Shown here one piece after another: positions 7,156 to 14,197 of a stretch of DNA of 64,000 nucleotides (its first letter is position 1; each line of letters starts with the position of its first letter). The notes beneath the pieces were generated by a model, which was given only the letters and a program-made list of their open reading frames with translations, was not told the origin of the DNA and did not search any database. Source of the DNA: an uncultured Collinsella sp. (lineage in GTDB: Bacteria; Actinomycetota; Coriobacteriia; Coriobacteriales; Coriobacteriaceae). A program made the position numbers and the translations under genes. The stretch spans positions 1 through 64,000 of the forward strand of contig CABUOA010000009.1 of NCBI GenBank assembly GCA_902493145.1. The letters run 5' to 3'.

Positions 7156-8301
7156 CTAGAGCACCTCCGTGTAGCTGCCAAAGTAGGTGAAGCTCTCGCA
7201 CACGTCGTCGATGGAATCGAGCAGGTCATCGAGGGCCTTGCTGCCAAAGGGGCAGTCCAGGTCAAAGTAGAACATAAACTCAAAGTCGTGCCCGGGGATG
7301 GGGCGGCTCTCGAGCTTGATGAGGTTGATATTGAGCGCGTAGAAGCGCTCGAGTACGCGATAGAGTGCGCCCGGCTCGTTGGCCGTGGTAATCATGAGCG
7401 AGGTGCGGTTGGCGCCGGGGTAGACGCGTGGCTCGCGGCTGATGACGACAAAGCGCGTGTAGTTGTTGTCCGAGTCCTGGATGTTGGGCTCCAGCACCTC
7501 CAGACCGTAGAGCGCCGCGCAACTGCGCGAGGCGATGGCGGCGACGTCGGTGCGCTCGGAGTTGGCGACCATCTCGGCCGACATAGCCGTGTTGAGATAC
7601 TTGGTGGCATGAAGACCGTGCGCCTCGATAAAGCCGGCGCATTGCGCGATGGCTTGGCCATGGCTGTAGACCTCGCGCACGTCCTGGAGCTTGGTACCGG
7701 GTTTGACGAGCAGGTTGTGGTCGATCTTGAGGCGAAGCGAGCGCACGATATGGAAGTCGAACTGGGCGAGCAGGTCGTAGACAGCGTTGACCGAGCCGGC
7801 GGTGGAGTTTTCGATGGGCAGCACGCCAAACTCGCAGAAGCCGTCGCGCACGGCGCGCATAACGCCTTCGAAGGTCTCGAAAAACGCGATGTCGGGCACG
7901 TCGAAGAGTTTGCACGCGGCGATTTGACTGTAAGCGCCCTCAACACCCTGGCAGGCGACGGTGGCCGTCTGGGGGAAGGGCGTATCGAAGGCCTCGGCCG
8001 TGGCGAGTGCCCTTTGCGAGACCGTGATGCCCTTGAGCTCGTTGATATAGCGCTGCTGCTCGGCCTTGCTCATGCTCATGAGGAGACGGAACAGGGTGAT
8101 AGTCTGGGCTTCGTAGCGCTCGGGTGCGCGGCTGGCGAGGTTATTGAGCTTGGAGCGCTCGCGGGCGGGGTCGAAGACGGCCTTGCCCATCTCGATTTTT
8201 GACTTGGCGACTTCGGTGGCAATGTCCATGCGCTCAACAAAGCTGTTGAGGAGCGTGGTGTCGATGCTATCGATGGCCTGGCGGATGTCAGCAAGGTCCA
8301 T
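7156..8301 (-). CDS. pheA: Chorismate mutase / prephenate dehydratase (P-protein)
   Basis: This 381-residue bifunctional enzyme makes phenylpyruvate from chorismate. An N-terminal AroQ-class mutase helix bundle (about 1-90: DIRQAIDSID, ATEVAKSKI) is followed by the dehydratase (GVEGAYSQIA, GVLPIENSTAGSV, YSHGQAIAQC) and a C-terminal ACT domain with EPGALYRVL and ESRPIP, which in the family gives phenylalanine feedback. ATG 8301 is chosen because AAAGGGG ends 5-8 bases upstream; the GTG at 8316 would put that site inside the gene. It sits between aroC and aroEK. Confidence 0.95.
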   Translation of the reverse strand: MDLADIRQAIDSIDTTLLNSFVERMDIATEVAKSKIEMGKAVFDPARERSKLNNLASRAPERYEAQTITLFRLLMSMSKAEQQRYINELKGITVSQRALATAEAFDTPFPQTATVACQGVEGAYSQIAACKLFDVPDIAFFETFEGVMRAVRDGFCEFGVLPIENSTAGSVNAVYDLLAQFDFHIVRSLRLKIDHNLLVKPGTKLQDVREVYSHGQAIAQCAGFIEAHGLHATKYLNTAMSAEMVANSERTDVAAIASRSCAALYGLEVLEPNIQDSDNNYTRFVVISREPRVYPGANRTSLMITTANEPGALYRVLERFYALNINLIKLESRPIPGHDFEFMFYFDLDCPFGSKALDDLLDSIDDVCESFTYFGSYTEVL

Positions 8302-8344
8302 GGAGACCCCTTTCACGTGTCGGGGGATGTTGAGGGGTGGGTAG

Positions 8345-9442
8345 TTAGCGCTGGGCGGCGTCTTCGAGGAGGGCGTCCCAGATGGCGAGGGCGGCGGCTG
8401 CTTCGGCTACGGGGACGGCTCGGGGGACGATGCAGGGATCGTGGCGGCCGTGGACCGAGAGCTCGGCATTTTCCATAGCGTCCATGTCCACCGTCTGCTG
8501 CTCGCGGCCAATCGAGGGCGTTGGCTTTACGGCCATGCGCCACATGACGGGCGCGCCGGTCGAAATGCCGCCCAGGATGCCGCCGGCGTTGTTGGACTCG
8601 ACCTCGATCTTGCCGGTCTCGGCATCTATGCGATACGGATCGTTATTCTCGCTGCCGCGCATGGCGGCGACGGCAAAGCCCATGCCAAACTCCACGCCCT
8701 TTACGGCGGGAATGCCAAACGCGATTTGCGCGATGCGGTTCTCGATACCGTCGAACATGGGGTCGCCGATGCCTGCGGGAAGCCCGTAAATGCCGCACTC
8801 CACGATGCCGCCGATGCTGTCGAGTTCGTCGCGCGCGGCTAGGATCTCCTCACGCATGCGGCCGGCTGCGGCGGCGTCAATGCACGGCAGATCGTTCGTA
8901 AGGATCGCCTTGCGGTCGGCCTCGCGATAGACCATATCGTCCATCGGCAGGTCGGAGATGCCGCCGATCTGCGCCACATGCGCCATCACTTTAATGCCGC
9001 AGGCCTCGAGTGCCTGCAGCGCAATGCCGCCGGCGATGCACAGGGGTGCCGTTAGGCGGCCGGAGAAATGCCCGCCGCCGGCGACATCGTGCATGTTGTG
9101 ATACTTCACGCGTGCAGGGAAGTCCGCATGTCCCGGACGGGGCTTGCGGCGCAGCTCGGAGTAATCCTTGGAGCGCGTGTTGGTGTTCTCGATAATCGCG
9201 GCAATGGGCGCGCCGGTGGTGTGCCCATCGACCACGCCGGCGATGATTTGGGCGGCGTCGGCCTCGCGGCGCTTGGTCGCGGTCTCGTCGCGACCGGGGG
9301 CGCGACGGTTCAAAAAGGCCTGCAGCGCTTCTTGGTCAACGGCGATGCCCGCCGGAATGCCATCGAGGGAGCAGCCGATGGCGGGGGAGTGCGACTGGCC
9401 GAAGATGCTTAAGTGCAAGACGTTGCCAAAGGTCGAGGACAT
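8345..9442 (-). CDS. aroC: Chorismate synthase
   Basis: This 365-residue enzyme makes chorismate from EPSP using reduced FMN (seventh step). Visible family motifs are FGQSHSPAIGC at the N-terminus, RPGHADFPARVKYH and GGGHFSGRLTAP in the FMN-binding region, and SNNAGGILGGISTG and GRHDPCIVPRAVPV near the C-terminus. It starts one base after the aroA stop, with its ribosome site inside the end of aroA. No frame damage is seen. It supplies chorismate to the pheA and tyrA products of the same operon. Confidence 0.97.
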   Translation of the reverse strand: MSSTFGNVLHLSIFGQSHSPAIGCSLDGIPAGIAVDQEALQAFLNRRAPGRDETATKRREADAAQIIAGVVDGHTTGAPIAAIIENTNTRSKDYSELRRKPRPGHADFPARVKYHNMHDVAGGGHFSGRLTAPLCIAGGIALQALEACGIKVMAHVAQIGGISDLPMDDMVYREADRKAILTNDLPCIDAAAAGRMREEILAARDELDSIGGIVECGIYGLPAGIGDPMFDGIENRIAQIAFGIPAVKGVEFGMGFAVAAMRGSENNDPYRIDAETGKIEVESNNAGGILGGISTGAPVMWRMAVKPTPSIGREQQTVDMDAMENAELSVHGRHDPCIVPRAVPVAEAAAALAIWDALLEDAAQR

Positions 9443-9443
9443 G

Positions 9444-10763
9444 CTATTCCTCCTCGAGCGTGACCTTGCCGCCCAGCAGGCGGTAGTGGTCGAAGAAATC
9501 GGGATAGGACTTGTTGACGGCCTCGGCGCCGTGGATCACGACCTCGCCGGTGGCGCGGCTCGCGGCGATAGCGGCCATCATGGCGATGCGATGGTCGTTG
9601 TGCGAATCGACCTCGCCGCCGGTGAAGGCGTCGACGCCCTTGATGATGAGATCGTCGCCGGCAATACGCACCTGCGCGCCCAGCGCGCAGAGCTCGCGGG
9701 TGGTGGTGGCCAGACGGTCGGATTCCTTGATGCGCAGACGGGCGCAATCGCGAATAAAGGTGCGGCCCTGTGCCAACGAGGCCACGGCCGAGATGACGGG
9801 CACCAGGTCCGGAATGTCGTGGGCACTCATCTCAAAGCCGGCGAGCTTGTCGGACTGCACGGTGGCGGCGTTGGTGGAGCGCACGATGCGGGCGCCAAAG
9901 CGCGAAAGCGCGGCAAGCACGTTACGGTCGCCCTGTGCGGAGCTTAGCGACACGCCCTCGACGGTGATTGGGTCGGTGCCGATGGCACCGGCGCACAGCC
10001 AAAAGGCGGCGTTGGACCAGTCGCCCTCGACAGCAACGCTGCCGGGCGTGCGGTACGAGCCGCTGCTCACGCGGAAGTTCGTGACCTCGGGCTGGCCGTC
10101 CTTGGCCGGAATACGCTCGACGTTGACCTCGACGCCAAAGGCCTTCATGGCCTGGATCGTCAGGTTGATGTAGGGACGGCTCTCAATGAGGCCGGTTACC
10201 TGCACGCAGGAGGGCTGGGCCAGCAGTGGGGCTGCCAGCAGCAGGCCCGAGATGTACTGCGAGCTCACGTTGCCCGGAAGCACAAAGGTGCCCGGGCGCA
10301 TGCGGCCGCTCGTCTTGAGCGGAAAACCGCCCAGACCCTGTAGGTCGCAGCCGGCGGCGATGATCTCGTCCGAGAGCGGGGAGAGCGGGCGGGCGCCCAG
10401 GCGGCCCTGGCCTACGAAGGTGGCATCCGCACCCAGCGCGCAGGCGACAGGCAGCATAAAGCGCAGCGTGGAGCCACTTTCACCGCAGTCAAGCGTGCCG
10501 CCGGCAAGGGCCTTGAGCAGGCCAAACTCAACACTCTTCATGGTGGGGTGGACCTGGAAGCCGTCCTCGACGGTCTCGATGCGAGCACCCAGTGCCGTAA
10601 GGCAGCGCACCGTGGCCTCGATGTCGGCGCAGGTGGTGTTGCAGGTGACGTGCGTCTCGCCGTTGGCAAGCGCAGCGCAGATGATGAGGCGATGCGCCAT
10701 CGACTTGGACGCGATGGCGGGAACGGTGCCCTTGAGCGGGGACGGGGTGATGCGGGCTAGCAT
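9444..10763 (-). CDS. aroA: 3-phosphoshikimate 1-carboxyvinyltransferase (EPSP synthase)
   Basis: This 439-residue enzyme adds phosphoenolpyruvate to shikimate 3-phosphate (sixth step). The N-terminus has SKSMAHRLIICAAL with the substrate-binding lysine, then LDCGESGSTLRFMLP and, near the C-terminus, RIKESDRL and NDHRIAM. Length fits the family. The start ATG overlaps the aroB stop (ATGCTAG), a 7-base overlap, so translation is coupled. No class-specific claim on glyphosate sensitivity is made. Confidence 0.96.
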   Translation of the reverse strand: MLARITPSPLKGTVPAIASKSMAHRLIICAALANGETHVTCNTTCADIEATVRCLTALGARIETVEDGFQVHPTMKSVEFGLLKALAGGTLDCGESGSTLRFMLPVACALGADATFVGQGRLGARPLSPLSDEIIAAGCDLQGLGGFPLKTSGRMRPGTFVLPGNVSSQYISGLLLAAPLLAQPSCVQVTGLIESRPYINLTIQAMKAFGVEVNVERIPAKDGQPEVTNFRVSSGSYRTPGSVAVEGDWSNAAFWLCAGAIGTDPITVEGVSLSSAQGDRNVLAALSRFGARIVRSTNAATVQSDKLAGFEMSAHDIPDLVPVISAVASLAQGRTFIRDCARLRIKESDRLATTTRELCALGAQVRIAGDDLIIKGVDAFTGGEVDSHNDHRIAMMAAIAASRATGEVVIHGAEAVNKSYPDFFDHYRLLGGKVTLEEE

Positions 10764-11863
10764 GCGGATGCGTCTCCCTTCTGGCCGAGGCCCTCGGCAA
10801 TGAGTTCGTGGAAAGTGGAAAGTGGCGTGCGGTCGATGCTGCAGCGGCCAATGCCGTGCGGAATCACCAGGTCGATGGTGTCGCCCGCGCGCTTCTTGTC
10901 GTGGAGCGCTTCGGCAAAGACGGCATCGGCATCTAGGCCGCAGCGGGTCTTGAGGCCATGGCGGGCGCAGAGCTCCTCAATACGACCGGGCAGCGCAGCA
11001 TCGCAGACGCCGTGCAGGGCCGCGGCGCGCGTGATGATACCCATGCCGATCGACACGCAGTTGCCGTGTCCGAGCTCAAAGTGCTCGCAGGCTTCGACGG
11101 CGTGTCCGGCGCTGTGTCCAAAGTTGAGGAGCTTACGCTGGTTAGTCTCGCGCTCGTCGGCGACGACCACGGCGCGCTTGATGTCGATGTTGCGGGCGAT
11201 GATGAGTGCTACGCGGGCCACATCGTGGTTGAGCAGCTCCAGCGTGAGCGGGGTCTTCTCCAGCTCGGCGAAAAGCTCCGGATCGGCAATCACGGCGTGC
11301 TTGACGACCTCGCCGCAGCCGTCAGCGAACTGCTCGGGCGTGAGGGTGGCCAGGCACCCCACGTCGGCAATGACCACGCTCGGCTGCCAAAAGGCGCCGG
11401 CCAAGTTCTTGCCGGCAGCCAGGTCGATGGCGGTCTTGCCGCCCACAGACGAATCTACCATGGCGAGCAGGCTCGTCGGGATCTGCACAAACTTGCAGCC
11501 GCGCATGTAGGTGGCGGCCACAAAGCCCGCCACGTCGCCCACGACACCACCGCCGAGTGCCACGATCACGTCGGAGCGCGAAAGCTCGTGCTCGGCCACA
11601 AACTCCAAAATGGCAACATAGGTTTCGGCGCGCTTATGGGCCTCGCCGGCCTCGAAGGTGCAGATGCTCACCTCGTAGCCTGACGCCTCCAGGCTCTGCT
11701 TAACGGGCATCTGGTAGAGCGGGCCCACGTTGGTGTCCGTCACGATGACGGCCTTGGTGCCGCCGGCAGTGGCGCGCACGAGCGGTCCCGCCTGCTCCAG
11801 CAAAAACGTGCCAACATGCACCTGGTAGGGGCGTGCGGTGTCGATATCGATGGTAATCGCCAT
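10757..11863 (-). CDS. aroB: 3-dehydroquinate synthase
   Basis: This 368-residue NAD- and metal-dependent enzyme cyclises DAHP to 3-dehydroquinate (second step). Motifs seen are GGGVVGDVAGFVAATYMRG in the NAD/substrate region, VGGKTAIDLAAGKN, KLLNFGHSAGHAVE with a metal-binding histidine, and HGNCVSIGM. The ATG at 11863 has AAAGGA upstream. It overlaps aroA by 7 bases and follows tyrA by 36 bases. Confidence 0.96.
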   Translation of the reverse strand: MAITIDIDTARPYQVHVGTFLLEQAGPLVRATAGGTKAVIVTDTNVGPLYQMPVKQSLEASGYEVSICTFEAGEAHKRAETYVAILEFVAEHELSRSDVIVALGGGVVGDVAGFVAATYMRGCKFVQIPTSLLAMVDSSVGGKTAIDLAAGKNLAGAFWQPSVVIADVGCLATLTPEQFADGCGEVVKHAVIADPELFAELEKTPLTLELLNHDVARVALIIARNIDIKRAVVVADERETNQRKLLNFGHSAGHAVEACEHFELGHGNCVSIGMGIITRAAALHGVCDAALPGRIEELCARHGLKTRCGLDADAVFAEALHDKKRAGDTIDLVIPHGIGRCSIDRTPLSTFHELIAEGLGQKGDASAC

Positions 11864-11899
11864 AAGCTTCGGTCCTTTCGACCTGGCGTGATAGGTGGT

Positions 11900-12814
11900 C
11901 TAGTGGGAGGCCTCGTCGTCGAGTGCGCGCTTAATTCGGTCGCCCTCGGCAAGGAGATTCTCCAGATAGCGCTGGTCGCGGTCTTTAAGGGCGCGGCTGT
12001 AGGCGCCGAGCGATTCGATCAGATGGTCGATCTCGAAGGCGAGCGCATTGGCGTCGTCGATCATGAGCTCGGACCACATCTGCGGATTGAGGTGCGCCAC
12101 GCGGGTGAGGTCGCGGTAGCTGCCGGCCGAAAAGCCGTGGTGGACCTGAGCGGTCGGGCTCTTAACATAGGCGTTGGAGACGACGTGCGCGAGCTGGCTC
12201 GTAAAGGCGATGACGCGGTCGTGCTCGGCGGCGCTGGTCACGCTGAACTTGCCAAAGCCCAAGGGGCGTACCATCTCGCGCACCTGGCCCAAAAGCTCCA
12301 GTTTGAGCGCATCGTCCACCGCGGGCGGTACGAGCACGAGCGGGGCGCCCTGGAACAGGTCGGCGCGGGAGTGCGCATAGCCCGAGTACTGCGTGCCCGC
12401 CATGGGGTGCGCGCCCACAAAGTAAAAGCCGTGCTCGCGGGCAAGCTCAAAGGCGCGCTCGCACACGATGCCCTTGACGCCCACCGTGTCGATCACCACG
12501 GGGCCCATGATGGCATCAGTGTCGGTGGCGTCGGCGAGTGCCTGAGCATGCGCCTCGAGCCACTCGATGCAGGCCTCGGGGTAGCAAGCCAGGACGATGA
12601 TGTCGCATTCGCCGAGCGTCTTGTCGTTGAGCTCGCCGGCGACGGTGCCCATGCTGGCGGCGGTCATGACATCGTCATCGGGGTCCCAGGCCAGCACACG
12701 AACGCCCGCCTGCGCATAGCCGCGGGCAAAGCTGCCGCCGATGAGGCCAAGGCCGACGATGCCGGCGCACTTGGGGCCGCCCTGGTTAACGCGCGCGTTT
12801 CTCACTGTACCCAT
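11900..12814 (-). CDS. tyrA: Prephenate dehydrogenase
   Basis: This 304-residue enzyme oxidatively decarboxylates prephenate to 4-hydroxyphenylpyruvate for tyrosine. The Rossmann motif GLGLIGGSFARGY is at about 23-35, and GAHPMAGTQYSGY carries the conserved histidine. No ACT or chorismate mutase domain is fused, so mutase activity must come from PheA. The start ATG has GGAG seven bases upstream and lies three bases after the aroF stop. Specificity for prephenate rather than arogenate is assumed. Confidence 0.92.
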   Translation of the reverse strand: MGTVRNARVNQGGPKCAGIVGLGLIGGSFARGYAQAGVRVLAWDPDDDVMTAASMGTVAGELNDKTLGECDIIVLACYPEACIEWLEAHAQALADATDTDAIMGPVVIDTVGVKGIVCERAFELAREHGFYFVGAHPMAGTQYSGYAHSRADLFQGAPLVLVPPAVDDALKLELLGQVREMVRPLGFGKFSVTSAAEHDRVIAFTSQLAHVVSNAYVKSPTAQVHHGFSAGSYRDLTRVAHLNPQMWSELMIDDANALAFEIDHLIESLGAYSRALKDRDQRYLENLLAEGDRIKRALDDEASH

Positions 12815-12817
12815 GGG

Positions 12818-13840
12818 CTACTCCATGGTCTCTTGGCAGACAACCTCGCGGATGGCTCGGATGCGGCGCATGGTGTCGTCGAACTGATCGGGGGTGAGGG
12901 CCTGAGCGCCGTCGGACCATGCGCGGCTGGGCTCGTCGTGGACCTCGATCTCCAGGCCGTTGGCACCGCAGGCGGTCGCGGCGAGCGCCATGGGCTCAAC
13001 GTAGCGGGTGTAGCCGGTGGCGTGGCTGGGGTCGGCGACGACGGGCAGGTGCGACAGGTGGTGCAGCACCGGCACGGCGTTGAGGTCGAAGGTGTTGCGG
13101 GTGCGGGTCTCGAAGGTGCGGATGCCGCGCTCGCACAGGATGACGTTGTCGTTGCCCTCGCTCATGATGTACTCGGCGGCCATGAGCAGCTCATCGATCG
13201 TGCCGGACATGCCGCGCTTAAGCAAGATCGGAGTCTTGGTCTTGCCGACCTCTTTGAGCAGAGGGAAGTTCTGGGCGTTGCGGGCGCCGATCTGCATGAC
13301 GTCGATCTTCTTGTCCAGGAAGACCTGCACGTCGCGCGGGTCCATGATCTCGGTGACGATCGGCATGTCGAGCTCGGCAGACGCCTCGCACAGCAGGTCC
13401 AGGCCGGCGGGACCCATGCCCTGGTAGGCGTACGGGGAGGTGCGGGGCTTGTAGGCGCCGCCGCGCAACATCGTGGCGCCGGCGGCCTTCACGCGGCGGG
13501 CGATGCGGATGAGGTTCTCGCCCTCGACGGAGCACGGGCCGGCGATGACCTGGAACTGGTCGCCGCCGATCTTGACGCCGTGGCCGCAGTCGATGACGGA
13601 GTCCTCGGGGTGGAACTTGCGGTTGGCGCGCTTGAACGGCTCGGAGACGCGCTGCACGCGCTCGACGACGTCCATGGACTCGAGCAGGAACGGGTCGATC
13701 TTGGTCGTATCGCCCACCAGGCCGATGATCGTCTCGTTCTCGCCGCGCGAGACGTCGGTTTTCAGGCCCTTTTTCTCAATCCAGCTGACGATATGGCTGA
13801 CGGCCTCGTCGCTGGCGCTCTGCTTTAAAATTGCAATCAT
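12818..13840 (-). CDS. aroF: 3-deoxy-7-phosphoheptulonate (DAHP) synthase, type I-beta
   Basis: This 340-residue enzyme joins PEP and erythrose 4-phosphate, the entry step of the shikimate pathway. The N-terminal 70 residues are a small ferredoxin-like domain often used for feedback control; the barrel has IAGPCSVEG, LRGGAYKPRTSPYAYQG, LLKRGM and DPSHATGY. ATG 13840 is chosen because GAGG lies about 7 bases upstream and a longer frame has no ribosome site. It is the first gene of the eight-gene aro operon. The leader carries a terminator-like hairpin, so attenuation is likely. Confidence 0.95.
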   Translation of the reverse strand: MIAILKQSASDEAVSHIVSWIEKKGLKTDVSRGENETIIGLVGDTTKIDPFLLESMDVVERVQRVSEPFKRANRKFHPEDSVIDCGHGVKIGGDQFQVIAGPCSVEGENLIRIARRVKAAGATMLRGGAYKPRTSPYAYQGMGPAGLDLLCEASAELDMPIVTEIMDPRDVQVFLDKKIDVMQIGARNAQNFPLLKEVGKTKTPILLKRGMSGTIDELLMAAEYIMSEGNDNVILCERGIRTFETRTRNTFDLNAVPVLHHLSHLPVVADPSHATGYTRYVEPMALAATACGANGLEIEVHDEPSRAWSDGAQALTPDQFDDTMRRIRAIREVVCQETME

Positions 13841-13872
13841 GGTGTGCCTCTCACCTCGATGGATAACCCTTG

Positions 13873-13898
13873 CAAAAACGGCCCGCATCGCGAGCCGT
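13873..13898 (-). terminator. Candidate attenuator in the aro operon leader
   Basis: On the minus strand ACGGCTCGC and GCGGGCCGT pair with one mismatch around a GAT loop, then TTTTTGC follows. It ends 33 bases before the aroF ATG and has no upstream minus-strand gene to terminate, so it is read as a leader hairpin. Confidence 0.6.
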
Positions 13899-13921
13899 GT
13901 ATATATGGTGCATGAGAGTTT

Positions 13922-13951
13922 ATACTATCTGATTCGCTTTTGCCTTCTAAA
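13922..13951 (-). promoter_or_regulatory. Candidate aro operon promoter
   Basis: On the minus strand a TTTAGA (13946-13951) and TAGTAT (13922-13927) are 18 bases apart. Each matches four of six consensus positions. It would start a leader of about 75 bases that contains the hairpin. Confidence 0.35.
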
Positions 13952-14003
13952 GTGAGCCGTTGCGCCGCGTCTTCCCCGGAATTGCAAAGCTTTTTCTTTT
14001 ATT

Positions 14004-14033
14004 TTGATAGCCCGTGGTGCACTTGGGTATAAT
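14004..14033 (+). promoter_or_regulatory. Promoter of tRNA-Arg(CCG)
   Basis: TTGATA (14004-14009) and a perfect TATAAT (14028-14033) are separated by 18 bases. The expected start lies a few bases before the tRNA. Confidence 0.75.
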
Positions 14034-14044
14034 GCCAAACGTTG

Positions 14045-14121
14045 GCCCTATTAGCTCAGGGGATTAGAGCGTCTGCCTCCGGAGCAGAAGGCCGTTGGTT
14101 CGAATCCAACATGGGGCACCA
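14045..14121 (+). tRNA. tRNA-Arg(CCG)
   Basis: Acceptor arms GCCCTAT and ATGGGGC pair, the D-loop is TAGCTCAGGGGATTAGAGC, the anticodon loop CTCCGGA has CCG at 14079-14081 on a five-pair stem, and the T-arm reads GGTTCGAATCC. CCA is encoded. It decodes CGG. Confidence 0.96.
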
Positions 14122-14131
14122 TCGAACGTGA

Positions 14132-14166
14132 GACCGTCCGAACCTCGCATGGTCCGGGCGGTTTTT
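14132..14166 (+). terminator. Terminator after tRNA-Arg(CCG)
   Basis: ACCGTCC pairs with GGGCGGT (one G-T pair) across a loop, followed by TTTTTC. Confidence 0.8.
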
Positions 14167-14197
14167 CTTATACCGACGCGACGTGATGGGACGTGGT

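Noticed and set aside
11816..13828. 670-residue plus-strand frame opposite tyrA and aroF
   Set aside because: It mirrors two clear enzymes; GC-rich third positions keep the opposite frame open. No ribosome site or domain is recognisable.
13851..13913. 20-codon leader peptide in the aro leader
   Set aside because: It lacks a ribosome site and has few Phe, Tyr or Trp codons in sequence, so it is not called.
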